Notes: generated by a model not told the origin, from the sequence alone. Shown: positions 34,698-43,932, numbered from the stretch's first letter. The stretch: DNA of 64,000 bases from Ravibacter sp964559125 (GCA_964559125.1 CAZLGW010000003.1:186001-250000), one strand, 5' to 3'. Made by a program: numbers and translations.

Positions 34698-35718
34698 CTG
34701 CCAACAGGAACTCCGGCGCAACCCGTCGCATTTTGAAAATGCAGGCGGAGCCGCAGAGGAATCCACTCATCTTGACCTGCAGTGGGATGATTATCGCGAA
34801 TCTATCAGGGGCATGCGTTTCTTTGATCCGCATGTGCACATGGTTTCCCGGACAACCGACGATTACCAGGCTATGTATGACGCCGGGATCGTGGCTTTGA
34901 TCGAGCCGTCGTTCTGGGTAGGACAGCCGCGTACAGGTCTGTCTACGTTCAAAGATTATTACAATAGTCTTATAGGCTGGGAGAGGTTTCGCTCCAGCCA
35001 GTTCGGGGTCAGGCATTATTGCACCATAGGCCTGAACTCCCGCGAGGCGAACAACGAGGAACTTGCCGAGCAGGTGATGGGGATATTGCCGCTTTATGCC
35101 TATAAAGAAGGAGTTGTGGGAATAGGTGAAATAGGATTTGATGATCAGACCGCGCTCGAGGAAAAATATTACCGCCTGCAGCTGGAGCTGGCCAAAGCCG
35201 CCCGTCTCCCTGTCCAGGTACACACTCCGCACCGCGACAAGAAGAGAGGTACGGAGCGCAGCATGTCGATAGCGCTTGAGCATGGCCTGGATCCTTCCTG
35301 GGTCATTATCGATCATAATAATGAAGAGACCGTGAAAAGCGTGCTGGACCAGGGTTTCTGGGCAGCCTTTACCATTTATCCGTTCACGAAAATGGGGAAT
35401 GAACGGATGGTGAAAATAGTGGAGCAATACGGCCCGGAGCGGATTATGATCAACTCTGCCGCCGACTGGGGGATTTCGGATCCTCTTGCCGTACCCAAAA
35501 CGGCTGCCCTGATGAAGATGAAGGGTATTAGCCCGGAAGCGATCAGGCAGGTTACTTACCAGAATGCCATAGACGCTTTTGGCAAGAGCGGACAAATCGA
35601 TACCACCGATTTTGAGGGTAATCAGGATATCGATCAGAACGAGAAATTTTTCGGTAACAGCATTTTAAGGGGAGGACAGCAGCCGCGGGTATCCCGGAAT
35701 TCGATTTTTATCTCATAA
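34687..35718 (+). CDS. eboB: EboB, TatD-like metal-dependent hydrolase of the ebo cluster
   Basis: The 343-residue protein has a short N-terminal extension with C-x2-C (MCRSCQQE) and then a TatD-type amidohydrolase barrel: FFDPHVHM with H-x-H (near residues 46-53), GEIGFDDQ (Glu), PVQVHTPHRDK (His), VIIDHNNEE (His) and NSAADWGIS (Asp). All metal ligands are therefore present. TatD relatives act on nucleic acids or phosphoesters, but the ebo member's substrate is not established. It follows eboA with an 11-base overlap and precedes eboC by 19 bases. Confidence 0.9.
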   Translation: MCRSCQQELRRNPSHFENAGGAAEESTHLDLQWDDYRESIRGMRFFDPHVHMVSRTTDDYQAMYDAGIVALIEPSFWVGQPRTGLSTFKDYYNSLIGWERFRSSQFGVRHYCTIGLNSREANNEELAEQVMGILPLYAYKEGVVGIGEIGFDDQTALEEKYYRLQLELAKAARLPVQVHTPHRDKKRGTERSMSIALEHGLDPSWVIIDHNNEETVKSVLDQGFWAAFTIYPFTKMGNERMVKIVEQYGPERIMINSAADWGISDPLAVPKTAALMKMKGISPEAIRQVTYQNAIDAFGKSGQIDTTDFEGNQDIDQNEKFFGNSILRGGQQPRVSRNSIFIS

Positions 35719-35737
35719 CCTGTTAATATCTGCCCGG

Positions 35738-36604
35738 GTGGTATTGAAGTCTTATTTACAGCTCATGCGACCTGCTAACCTGGTAACAGCGGTGGCCGAT
35801 ATTATAGCGGGAGCAGCTATAGCCGGTTTTTTAGCAGATACCGCAGGGCTGGAATGGCTTATTTTATCGACGCTCGGCCTGTATGGTGGCGGAGTAGTGC
35901 TCAACGACGTCTTTGATGCCCGCCTGGATGCAGTCGAGCGGCCCGAACGCCCTATCCCCTCCGGCAGGGTGCCCTTGCGTAACGCGGCTTTGCTTGGAGC
36001 AGGATTGCTGGTTTTCGGTGTGGCTTCAGCTGCTTTTTTTCAGCCAGAAAGCGGTATTGTCGCTTTTTGCATTGCGCTTGCGACGCTCCTGTATAACCGG
36101 ATTGCCAAACATCACCGGTTTTTCGGGCCTCTGGTAATGGGATTGTGCAGGGGTGGGAATCTGCTGTTGGGTATGAGCGTAGCCTGGCCGGCATTACTGG
36201 CCTGGTGGCCGGTAGCATTTGTGCCGGTTATTTACATAGCAGCTATTACATTAATAAGTCAGGATGAGGTACACGGCGGGCATAGAACTTTCCTTTATCT
36301 CGCTGGTTTTCTGTATCTGCTGGTCCATATAGCACAGGCAAGCGTCGCCTTTTCCCGGGGGAACTTTTTCGGGGCGCTCCTGCTTATCGTATTACATGCC
36401 TTTCTCATCGGAAAACCCCTGGTTGCGGCCATCAAAACCCCGGTCGGTCCGTTGATCGGGAAGGCAGTAAAAGCGGGTGTTCTGTCGCTTATTGTGATGA
36501 ATGCCGCCTGGTGTGTGGCTTTCGGGTATTTCGGGCCGGGATTGCTGGTACTATTATTACTGCCGCTGTCCATATTCCTGGGAAAGATTTTTGCTGTAAC
36601 CTAG
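35738..36604 (+). CDS. eboC: EboC, UbiA-like prenyltransferase of the ebo cluster
   Basis: An inner-membrane protein of 288 residues with about eight hydrophobic helices. The first UbiA Asp-rich motif is clear, LNDVFDARLDAVERPERPIPSGR (read at residues 52-74: N, D, D, D, then R-P-I-P); the second is reduced to LISQDEVHGG. UbiA enzymes join prenyl chains to ring acceptors. In the ebo context a lipid-linked intermediate has been suggested. The start is a GTG at 35738 (MVLKSYLQLMRPANLV); TTG at 35744 is an alternative, and the first ATG (35765) would cut into the conserved LMRPANL region. Confidence 0.9.
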   Translation: MVLKSYLQLMRPANLVTAVADIIAGAAIAGFLADTAGLEWLILSTLGLYGGGVVLNDVFDARLDAVERPERPIPSGRVPLRNAALLGAGLLVFGVASAAFFQPESGIVAFCIALATLLYNRIAKHHRFFGPLVMGLCRGGNLLLGMSVAWPALLAWWPVAFVPVIYIAAITLISQDEVHGGHRTFLYLAGFLYLLVHIAQASVAFSRGNFFGALLLIVLHAFLIGKPLVAAIKTPVGPLIGKAVKAGVLSLIVMNAAWCVAFGYFGPGLLVLLLLPLSIFLGKIFAVT

Positions 36605-36639
36605 CTTTCCTTGCCCTGAAATGATTTTTAAATAATATC

Positions 36640-37821
36640 ATGTTTGTTTTAGAACAGTCTTTTGAGGTTTCTTACCGGTATAAGGTTTTTTTTACCGAAC
36701 ATCTTTTTGCCAAAGACAACGAATTGCTGTCTGCTCTTTTCAACTCGCTGGTGGAGCCAGATTACGTAGCCAAAGCATTGTTTGTCCTGGATGAAGGAGT
36801 GCTCGCCTGCCACCCGGATCTGTTGCAGCAGATAGGCGGTTATTTTGAAATATATGGTGAAAGGGTCAGGCTTGTGCCGGAAATGATCGTAGTACCCGGA
36901 GGTGAGGTTGTCAAAAATGATCCTGCTCACCTGGAAAAGATAGTGGATGCTATAGATCGCCACGGTATCGACCGGCACTCCTACCTGGTAGCAGTCGGCG
37001 GAGGAGCTGTGCTGGACATGGCCGGTTATGCGGCCGCTATCTCTCACAGGGGTGTAAGGCATATCCGGATCCCGACTACCGTACTGTCGCAGAACGACTC
37101 GGGCATAGGGGTAAAGAATAGTGTCAATTACAGGGGTAAGAAAAATTTCCTCGGAACATTCGTGCCACCCGTTGCCGTGATCAACGACAGCCATTTTCTG
37201 ACAACCCTTTCTGAACGTGACTGGCGGGCAGGAATTGCGGAAGCAGTTAAGGTAGCGCTAATTAAAGACCTTTCTTTTTTTGAATGGATCGAAGCCAACA
37301 GCCAGGCGCTTGCCGATCGTTCGGGCGAGGCAATGAACCACCTTATCATCAAATGTGCGGATTTACATCTGCGGCATATCCGTAGCGGCGACCCTTTCGA
37401 ATCAGGCTCCGCACGGCCCCTGGACTTCGGTCACTGGGCGGCTCATAAGCTCGAATACCTCACCGGCTTCGGGCTCAGGCACGGAGAGGCGGTAGCCATA
37501 GGCATAGCGCTCGACAGTGTCTATTCTTTTAAAAAAAGCCTGATTACGGAGCAGGACGTGGAACGTATTCTCCGCCTGTTCACTACGCTCGGCTTTGAGC
37601 TGGGGCATGAGCGCTTGTGGGAGCGGGAGAGCTTCTACCTGAAAGAAGGACTTTCCGAATTCAGGGAACATCTCGGCGGAAGGCTGACCATCACGCTGCT
37701 CGAAGCTTTGGGAACAGGCCTGGAAGTGCACGAAATGGATGAAAAACTGATAGAAGAATCAGCAGTATACCTGAAAAATTATGAAGCAAGCCTTCATCTG
37801 TCGCCTTCTGCTTCGGCTTAA
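36640..37821 (+). CDS. eboD: EboD, 3-dehydroquinate-synthase-like sugar-phosphate cyclase
   Basis: The 393-residue protein belongs to the dehydroquinate synthase superfamily: the NAD-binding GGEVVKND and VAVGGGAVLDMAGYAAA stretches, RIPTTVLSQNDSGIGVKNSVN, and metal ligands in GIAEAVKVALI (Glu), FGHWAAHKLE (His) and RHGEAVAIGI (His). It is a distinct branch from AroB (for example FVPPVAVINDSHFL). Cyclases in this superfamily make carbocycles from sugar phosphates, so the ebo pathway probably builds a cyclitol-type or cyclohexane intermediate. The exact substrate (DAHP, sedoheptulose 7-phosphate or other) is not settled. Confidence 0.92.
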   Translation: MFVLEQSFEVSYRYKVFFTEHLFAKDNELLSALFNSLVEPDYVAKALFVLDEGVLACHPDLLQQIGGYFEIYGERVRLVPEMIVVPGGEVVKNDPAHLEKIVDAIDRHGIDRHSYLVAVGGGAVLDMAGYAAAISHRGVRHIRIPTTVLSQNDSGIGVKNSVNYRGKKNFLGTFVPPVAVINDSHFLTTLSERDWRAGIAEAVKVALIKDLSFFEWIEANSQALADRSGEAMNHLIIKCADLHLRHIRSGDPFESGSARPLDFGHWAAHKLEYLTGFGLRHGEAVAIGIALDSVYSFKKSLITEQDVERILRLFTTLGFELGHERLWERESFYLKEGLSEFREHLGGRLTITLLEALGTGLEVHEMDEKLIEESAVYLKNYEASLHLSPSASA

Positions 37822-37861
37822 ACGACCGGGTCCGGCCGGGTATTAAAATTACAACTACATT

Positions 37862-39073
37862 ATGCAAACCAGATATGGTCACCTGACCTACTGCAGCAAT
37901 ATTCACCCGGGCGCGAGCTGGGAAGACCATTTTCGTGAGCTGAAAGAAAATTTACCCTATATCAGGCGGCAGGTGGCGGGCAACGAGCCGCTGGCTATCG
38001 GGCTGCGCTGCGCAAACGAGGCCTCCCTGGAATTGTCTCAGCCGGAGCGCCTGCAGGAGTTCAGGCAGTGGCTCGATGACAACCACCTCTATATCTTTTG
38101 TATCAACGGGTTTCCCTATGGCAGCTTTCACGGATCGGTAGTGAAAGACCAGGTCCATAGTCCCGACTGGACGACCGACGAAAGAAAGGAATATACTAAA
38201 CGGCTCTTTAACATCCTGGCCGGCCTTTTGCCCGATGGTATGCACGGAGGAGTGTCTACCCCGCCGTTGTCGTACAGGCACTGGTGGGCAACGGAGGGGC
38301 AAGTGCAGGAAGCTGCCAGAACGGCCACAGCCAATATACTTGACATAGTGGCTTTCCTGATCGATCTCGAAGCTGAAACTGGCCGGTTCCTGCATCTCGA
38401 TATTGAGCCTGAGCCGGACGGGATCCTCGATAATGGCCATGATTTTTTTGAATGGTATGAGAAGCAGCTTATACCGGCAGCGGTTTCTTACCTGAAGGAA
38501 AAGAAAGGCTTCACGGAAGAGGAATCGGGCAATGCGATACGCAGGTACGTACAACTTTGCTATGATGTCTGCCATTTTGCCGTCAGCTATGAATCGCCGC
38601 GGCAGGTAAGGGAGAAACTACGGGAAACCGGCATCCGGGTCGGCAGGCTACAGGTAAGCTCCGCGCTGAGGATAGAACTGTCGGAGCGAAAGGAGGAAAA
38701 ACTGGAGGCCCTGGCCGTATTTAACGAGCCGGTCTATCTTCACCAGGTGGTAGCAAGGAAAAACGATCAGTCGCTGCTTCACTATGCCGACCTTGACAAA
38801 GCTCTTGCAGGCGACACTTCCGGGCACAAAGAGTGGCGGGTTCATTTTCACGTACCGCTTTTCCTCGATAGCTACGGACTTCTGAACTCGACGCAGCAGG
38901 ATATCACAGAGGTGCTGGCTATTCAGAAAAGCGAAACATTCACCGATTATCTCGAGGTCGAAACCTATACCTGGGGCGTTTTACCGGCTCCCCTGCAGAT
39001 ACCTGTTTCCGATTCAATCGTAAGGGAGTTGACCTGGGTGAAACAACAACTGGATACTGATGACCATGAATAA
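37862..39073 (+). CDS. eboE: EboE, xylose-isomerase-like metabolite traffic protein
   Basis: A 403-residue soluble protein with a xylose-isomerase-type TIM barrel. It starts YGHLTYCSNIHPGASWEDHF, typical for EboE, and continues with FCINGFPYGSFHG, FLHLDIEPEPDG and CYDVCHFAV, whose Asp, Glu and His residues could bind a divalent metal. Databases label the family metabolite traffic protein EboE; no reaction is proven. Its end overlaps the start of eboF by 14 bases (ATG 39060) or 8 bases (ATG 39066). Confidence 0.9.
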   Translation: MQTRYGHLTYCSNIHPGASWEDHFRELKENLPYIRRQVAGNEPLAIGLRCANEASLELSQPERLQEFRQWLDDNHLYIFCINGFPYGSFHGSVVKDQVHSPDWTTDERKEYTKRLFNILAGLLPDGMHGGVSTPPLSYRHWWATEGQVQEAARTATANILDIVAFLIDLEAETGRFLHLDIEPEPDGILDNGHDFFEWYEKQLIPAAVSYLKEKKGFTEEESGNAIRRYVQLCYDVCHFAVSYESPRQVREKLRETGIRVGRLQVSSALRIELSERKEEKLEALAVFNEPVYLHQVVARKNDQSLLHYADLDKALAGDTSGHKEWRVHFHVPLFLDSYGLLNSTQQDITEVLAIQKSETFTDYLEVETYTWGVLPAPLQIPVSDSIVRELTWVKQQLDTDDHE

Positions 39074-40433
39074 AACTGTCGTAATTGATGTAGTAGGATT
39101 AAGCACAAACCTGGTAGGAGAGCATACGCCGTTTCTCAGTGACTATGTATCGAAAAGGGTCCTTACCCCTATAAAGCCGGTATTACCTGCCCTTACCACT
39201 ACTTCGCAAAGCTGTTATGTGACGGGTAAATGGCCTTCGGAACAGGGGATTGTCGGCAACGGGTGGTATGACCGGGAAGACGCTGAAGTCAAGTTCTGGA
39301 AACAGTCCAACCACCTGGTGCGCTCAGAAAAGATCTGGGATGCAGCCAGGAAGATAGACCCGGGCTTTACTTGTTCCAAAATGTTCTGGTGGTACAATAT
39401 GTACTCGACTGCCGATTATTCCGTCACTCCACGGCCGCAGTACCATGCCGACGGGGTGAAGGCGCCCGATTGCTACGCATACCCTGCCGGCTTGCGCGAT
39501 GAGCTGCAAAAAGAGCTGGGACAATTCCCGCTATTCAATTTCTGGGGGCCGAACGCCAATATCAGGTCCTCGCAGTGGATAGCGGAGGCTTCCATCAAAG
39601 TGGATCAGAAACACGATCCTACCCTGACGCTGATCTACCTGCCGCACCTGGATTACTGTCTTCAGAAGTTCGGTCCCGACTTTTCGAAGATAAGCAGGGA
39701 GCTTGGAGAGATCGACTCCCTTTTAAGACGGTTGATCACCTATTTTGAGGGTGCCGGCGCAAAAATAATCCTGCTGTCTGAGTACGGTATTAATCCCGTT
39801 TCGCAGCCGGTCCATATTAACCGTGTTCTTCGTGGACAGAACTGGATTTCGGTGCGTAGTGAGCGGTGGTATGAACTGTTAGATGCCGGCGCTTCCGAAG
39901 CTTTTGCCGTGGCTGATCACCAGATCGCGCATGTATATGTTAAGCAGCCCGGAAATGTAGGGAAAGTGAGGGAGCTTCTTTCGGCAGTACCGGGTATTGC
40001 AAAAGTGCTGGACAAAGCGGAACAGGCAGCTTATCATCTCGACCACGAACGATCCGGCGACCTGGTAGCCGTGGCTGAGGACGATAGCTGGTTTACCTAC
40101 TACTACTGGCTGGACGATGCCAAAGCGCCTGATTATGCCAGGCTCGTCGATATACACCGGAAGCCGGGCTATGATCCGGTTGAGATGTTTATGGACCCGG
40201 CAAACCCGCTGATCAAGCTGCGGGCGGCCTACAAGCTGCTGAGAAAGAAGCTGGGCTTCCGTTATCTTATGGATGTTATACCGTTTGATGCCGGATTGGT
40301 AAAAGGCTCGCACGGCTCATGCTTTGTTCCGCCGGTTTACTACCCTGTCTGCATTACAGATGAGTCAACTGGAAGAAAAGAACTGGAGGCTGTGGATGTA
40401 TACGGAGTTATCTGGGATCACCTGACGAAGTAG
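39060..40433 (+). CDS. eboF: EboF, alkaline-phosphatase-superfamily nucleotide pyrophosphatase-like protein
   Basis: The 457-residue protein belongs to the type I phosphodiesterase/nucleotide pyrophosphatase branch of the alkaline phosphatase superfamily. Visible elements: VIDVVGLSTNL with the first metal Asp, PALTTTSQSCYVTGKWPSEQGIVGNG with the nucleophile Thr region (residues about 44-69), LIYLPHLDYCLQKFGP with Asp and His, LLSEYGI in the place of the D-H pair, and GSHGSCFVPPV with the last His. SEYG instead of the usual SDHG is a departure, seen in what I recall of EboF proteins. It ends the cluster; 143 bases follow before the convergent methyltransferase. Confidence 0.88.
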   Translation: MTMNKTVVIDVVGLSTNLVGEHTPFLSDYVSKRVLTPIKPVLPALTTTSQSCYVTGKWPSEQGIVGNGWYDREDAEVKFWKQSNHLVRSEKIWDAARKIDPGFTCSKMFWWYNMYSTADYSVTPRPQYHADGVKAPDCYAYPAGLRDELQKELGQFPLFNFWGPNANIRSSQWIAEASIKVDQKHDPTLTLIYLPHLDYCLQKFGPDFSKISRELGEIDSLLRRLITYFEGAGAKIILLSEYGINPVSQPVHINRVLRGQNWISVRSERWYELLDAGASEAFAVADHQIAHVYVKQPGNVGKVRELLSAVPGIAKVLDKAEQAAYHLDHERSGDLVAVAEDDSWFTYYYWLDDAKAPDYARLVDIHRKPGYDPVEMFMDPANPLIKLRAAYKLLRKKLGFRYLMDVIPFDAGLVKGSHGSCFVPPVYYPVCITDESTGRKELEAVDVYGVIWDHLTK

Positions 40434-40576
40434 CAGAGTAGTTAGTACAAAAAGCTACAGAGGAATTCTATTTCCTGCGCCGGTCAGGAGTGTATATTAG
40501 TTTCGGCAATAATAGTCATATACTGTCGATTTTATAATACAGTTATTGGTAAATATTGTCGAAAGCAATATACACT

Positions 40577-41353
40577 TTATGAATTGTCCCCGCCTCTGAG
40601 TACCATAAAAAGCGAGCTTCCGAAAGGTGCAGAAGGCAGGAGCGATTCTTCCAGTCGCATGACGCCTCCCAGTATACTATTGACAAAATCGCCCGGATAT
40701 TTTACGTCCGAGTCGGGGTGCTCCGTTTCATGATCTGCTTTTCGCATGCGGATGCGTTGCCACGTCCGGACCAGGAGAATCGGCAGCGACAGCAGGAACG
40801 GCCAGTAAGTATGATAAGCGATCTGCAGCCCGGATTCGGTTGCGTATTTCCTGAAATCGCCCAGGGTAAATCTCCTGGTACTTCCTACTGCAATGTCGTG
40901 AGTACCCGCGAATGCCTCGAAGGCATGGATATTGATAAGCACAATCCCTCCTTTACGGAGACGCCGGCGGAAAACATCGAGCGTTGCTATGATTTCGGCA
41001 TCGGAAAGGAAATAAAGCGCATCCTGGCAGCAGATCACATCGTAAGACTCTCCCGGTCTGAATACAGCGGCTTTTTTCAGGTCACCGTGCTCTACGTCCA
41101 GTCCTCTTTTACGCGAAAACGAAACTGCATGAGGTGAGTAATCGAAGCCTGAACAATGGCGGTATCCCCTCTCTTTTAATGCAGAAAGGAGCCCGCCGGT
41201 ACCGCAGGCGGCATCGAGAATTCTGAGATCCGGATGAAAACCCCCAAATCGACTTTCGATCTGCCTTAGTATCTTCCGGTGGAGCTTGACATACCACCAG
41301 AGTTTCTGCTCGACCGCGAACATGCGGCGGTATTCCGACTCGTTGTCAATCAT
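40577..41353 (-). CDS. Class I SAM-dependent methyltransferase
   Basis: The 258-residue protein has the SAM-binding motif I LRILDAACGTGGLLSAL (near residues 43-59), FDYSPHAVSFSRKRG, GDLKKAA and YDVICCQDALYFLSD (motif IV region), and near its C-terminus a hydrophobic stretch (LLSLPILLVRTW) that may touch the membrane. The N-terminal MFAVEQKLWWYVKLHRKI matches methyltransferases found in glycan clusters. It overlaps the glycosyltransferase gene by 8 bases. Probable target: the amino sugar or the lipid-linked glycan made by the upstream genes (N- or O-methylation not resolvable). Confidence 0.82.
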   Translation of the reverse strand: MIDNESEYRRMFAVEQKLWWYVKLHRKILRQIESRFGGFHPDLRILDAACGTGGLLSALKERGYRHCSGFDYSPHAVSFSRKRGLDVEHGDLKKAAVFRPGESYDVICCQDALYFLSDAEIIATLDVFRRRLRKGGIVLINIHAFEAFAGTHDIAVGSTRRFTLGDFRKYATESGLQIAYHTYWPFLLSLPILLVRTWQRIRMRKADHETEHPDSDVKYPGDFVNSILGGVMRLEESLLPSAPFGSSLFMVLRGGDNS

Positions 41354-42293
41354 CTGCTTCGCTGATACTGTTATATTTTATGACGTATTGGGGCTGACCG
41401 CTTTGTGACATAAAGCTCTTTCCTATATATTCTCCGAGTACGCTCATTAGCACGATCTGCAGCCCGCCGATAGACAGCAGCATGGCCGTAACGACCTGCC
41501 AGCCTTTGGGGTCGGGGCCGATTACCCATTGTGTGAAGAGAAAGACCAGCAGGAGAGCGCCTATTCCCCAGGTTGCCAGGCCGACAGGCATAAAGAGCCG
41601 GATAGGCAGCGCAGAATAGCAGAAGAGAATGTTCAGAAACAGGGAAATAAGTTTTCTCCAGGTATAGTTGGAAGTCCCTTCCTCGCGTTTGCTATGTGCT
41701 ACCCGGACTGTGCCGATATTCCTGGTATAACGGAAGATGAGGCCGTCGATATAAGGGTAAGGGCCTTTGTACTTGTTGATTTCCTGTACAACTTCCCTCC
41801 GGATAAGTTTGAAGCTTGAAAGGTAGAGGTCTTTAGGCTTATCCAGCAGGTAGCTGGTGATCCAGTTAACAAACCGGCTCCCCAGGTTGCGGTATAATGC
41901 ATGTTCCTTTTTGGCATAATAGGTATACACCACATCGTACCCGCCTTCTTCGGCAGTGTCGATCAGCTTGGTTATTTCTTCCGGCGGATTCTGGAAATCG
42001 TCGTCGATCATAACGGCATAATCTCCTGTAGACCAGTTAAGCCCGCACATAACGGCGTTAAACTCTCCGAAATTTCGTCTCAGGGAAATGAATTTTACCC
42101 GGGTATTTTCCTGCGAAAGCTGCCTGCAGACTGCCTCGGAATTGTCTTTGCTTCCGTCATTCACGAGGATAATCTCGAATTCAGCCGGCGATAAGGCAGC
42201 CTGAAGACGGCCGACTAGCGGCGCTATACTGCGTTCGCTGTTATAAACCGGGATAATGACGGATAGTTTGATTTGTCTGTTCTGATCACCCAT
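41346..42293 (-). CDS. Family 2 glycosyltransferase, GtrB/ArnC-like, with two membrane helices
   Basis: The 315-residue protein has a GT2 catalytic domain (KLSVIIPVYNSERSI, ILVNDGSKDNS, VMIDDDFQNPPEEI with the D-x-D equivalent) followed by two C-terminal membrane helices (about 231-255 and 270-292). This design is that of polyprenyl-phosphate sugar transferases such as GtrB, ArnC and dolichol-phosphate mannose synthase. It would load a nucleotide-activated sugar, probably the amino sugar made by the two genes upstream, onto undecaprenyl phosphate. It starts 2 bases after the aminotransferase stop. Confidence 0.9.
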   Translation of the reverse strand: MGDQNRQIKLSVIIPVYNSERSIAPLVGRLQAALSPAEFEIILVNDGSKDNSEAVCRQLSQENTRVKFISLRRNFGEFNAVMCGLNWSTGDYAVMIDDDFQNPPEEITKLIDTAEEGGYDVVYTYYAKKEHALYRNLGSRFVNWITSYLLDKPKDLYLSSFKLIRREVVQEINKYKGPYPYIDGLIFRYTRNIGTVRVAHSKREEGTSNYTWRKLISLFLNILFCYSALPIRLFMPVGLATWGIGALLLVFLFTQWVIGPDPKGWQVVTAMLLSIGGLQIVLMSVLGEYIGKSFMSQSGQPQYVIKYNSISEADD

Positions 42294-42295
42294 GG

Positions 42296-43384
42296 CTATT
42301 GATAAAAGTTGATCGTGTGGATGATACGCGAAACTTCGTCGTCGGTAAGCATGGGATGCAGGGGCAGGCTCAGTACTTCCCGGCTCAGTTGTTCGGTTAC
42401 AGGCAGCTTCAGGTGAGACAGGTCTGCGTAGGCACTCTGCCTGTGTATAGGCGTCGGGTAATGAATGTCCGTCTGGATACCATTTTCAGCCAGGTATTGC
42501 CTGAGCTGGTCACGGTAAGGGGACTGCGTCACGAAGAGATGCCAGACATCATCGTCGATACGGTCGGAAGGAGGCAGACGCAATCCTTCCAGGCTTATTC
42601 CTTCCAGGTACCGGCGGGCTATACTTTTCCTCCTGGCATTGTCGCGGTCGAGATAGGGTAGTTTTACGTTTAAAAAAGCAGCCTGGATTTCGTCAAGCCG
42701 GCTGTTGACGCCCCGGTATTCATTCCGGTAGCGTACCAGGGAACCATAATTTCTCAGGTAGCGGATTCTCTCAGCAACAGATTCGTCCGAAGTGACGACG
42801 GCTCCGGCATCGCCGAGCGCACCAAGATTTTTGGTAGGATAGAAGCTGAAGGCTGTGGCGTGTGCGATACTTCCGGTACGTCGGCCCATATAGCGAGCTC
42901 CGTGCGACTGTGCGGCGTCTGTTATTACCTTGAGCCCGTATTTTTCTGCTATGGAAACGATAGGAGCCATCTCACAACTGCGCCCGTACAGGTCGGTGGT
43001 AAGAATAGCCCGGGTTTTGCCAGTTATTTGATTTTCAAGTAATTCCGGGTTTAACAGCATGGTGCCGGGATCGGGTTCCGTCAGCACCGGCGTCAGTCCG
43101 AGGGCGGTGACCGGCAGGAGGGTGGCAATGTAGGTATTGGCAGCCAGGATCACCTCGCTTCCGGGAGGAAAATCGAAAGCTTTTAAAATAAGCGAGATCG
43201 CATCCAGTCCATTGGCAACACCGACGCAATGCCCAGCTTCACAATAGGTAGCGAATGCATTTTCAAACGATGTAAGCGACTGACCCAGCAGATACCAGCC
43301 GGATCTCACTACCTGCAATGAAGCCTCTTCGAGCTCTTTTGTATAAGGAGAATTGATTTGCAGGAGATTGAGAAAGGGAATCAT
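42296..43384 (-). CDS. DegT/DnrJ/EryC1/StrS sugar aminotransferase (FdtB/QdtB-like)
   Basis: A 362-residue cytoplasmic PLP enzyme. Motifs: the N-terminal IPFLNLLQIN, VGVANGLDAISLILKAF, TDAAQSHGARY and AFSFYPTKNLGALGDAGAVVT with the PLP Lys (near 186). With a FdtA-type 3,4-ketoisomerase immediately upstream (start and stop share ATGA, 4-base overlap), it most likely makes a dTDP-3-amino-3,6-dideoxyhexose (Fuc3N or Qui3N type). It has no export signal, unlike the other DegT protein in the window. No N-acetyltransferase gene is adjacent. Confidence 0.9.
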   Translation of the reverse strand: MIPFLNLLQINSPYTKELEEASLQVVRSGWYLLGQSLTSFENAFATYCEAGHCVGVANGLDAISLILKAFDFPPGSEVILAANTYIATLLPVTALGLTPVLTEPDPGTMLLNPELLENQITGKTRAILTTDLYGRSCEMAPIVSIAEKYGLKVITDAAQSHGARYMGRRTGSIAHATAFSFYPTKNLGALGDAGAVVTSDESVAERIRYLRNYGSLVRYRNEYRGVNSRLDEIQAAFLNVKLPYLDRDNARRKSIARRYLEGISLEGLRLPPSDRIDDDVWHLFVTQSPYRDQLRQYLAENGIQTDIHYPTPIHRQSAYADLSHLKLPVTEQLSREVLSLPLHPMLTDDEVSRIIHTINFYQ

Positions 43385-43773
43385 TTACCGGAAGAAGCGA
43401 TCTGGTTTTGTATGTAGGGGTCATCTATATAGTCAGCCCTGTCATAATACTGATTCGAAAGCACCAGTAGGATTGCATTTTCGGAGAAGTTATCCATAAT
43501 ATGCCAATCTTTGGGTTCCAGCACCAGACAGGTATCGGGGGAGTCGAGAATAAAGTCTTCTTCGTTTTCTCCGTCGGTAGAGAATACATGGCAGCTTCCC
43601 TGGATACATATCAGCGCGTTATACGTAGTGTGATGGCGATGCCCTCCCCGGCTGGCATTTTCAGCACCATAGATATAGAAAACACGTTTGATAGAGCCGG
43701 GTATAGCTTTTTCTATCGCATTCAGATTACCTTGTCCGGTATTGAAGGTTTCCAGCTGAATAAGTTGAGGCAT
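43381..43773 (-). CDS. FdtA/QdtA-type sugar 3,4-ketoisomerase (cupin)
   Basis: A 130-residue single cupin. It carries RVFYIYGAENASRGGHRHH (near residues 31-49) with the catalytic His pair, TYNALICIQGSCHVF and LVLEPKDWHIMDNFS, matching FdtA/QdtA. The family shifts the keto group of dTDP-4-keto-6-deoxyglucose from C4 to C3, which then allows transamination at C3. It is the first gene of a four-gene unit with aminotransferase, glycosyltransferase and methyltransferase. No dTDP-glucose synthase or dehydratase (RmlA/RmlB) is in the window, so these must be elsewhere. Confidence 0.88.
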   Translation of the reverse strand: MPQLIQLETFNTGQGNLNAIEKAIPGSIKRVFYIYGAENASRGGHRHHTTYNALICIQGSCHVFSTDGENEEDFILDSPDTCLVLEPKDWHIMDNFSENAILLVLSNQYYDRADYIDDPYIQNQIASSGK

Positions 43774-43932
43774 AGCGAACGATAGTATTAAATTAAACAG
43801 GAAAGCAGGAAGGATGCGATTGTTGTCGTCTCGTGTTTCGGGCTCCTTACCCGGAAATGCAATAATAAAAAAAAGTATTGTATATTTTACAATAAACTTA
43901 TTCCTCCTACGTTGCTTTTTTCATTGAGTTAG

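Noticed and set aside
34360..35595. Long minus-strand open frame (411 codons) opposite eboA/eboB
   Set aside because: It lies wholly antisense to two genes with clear family motifs and its translation has no recognisable domain; high GC third positions keep the opposite strand open.
40553..40572. Small ATATTG/CAATAT hairpin between eboF and the methyltransferase
   Set aside because: Only a 6-bp AT-rich stem without a strong U-tract; too weak to call a terminator.
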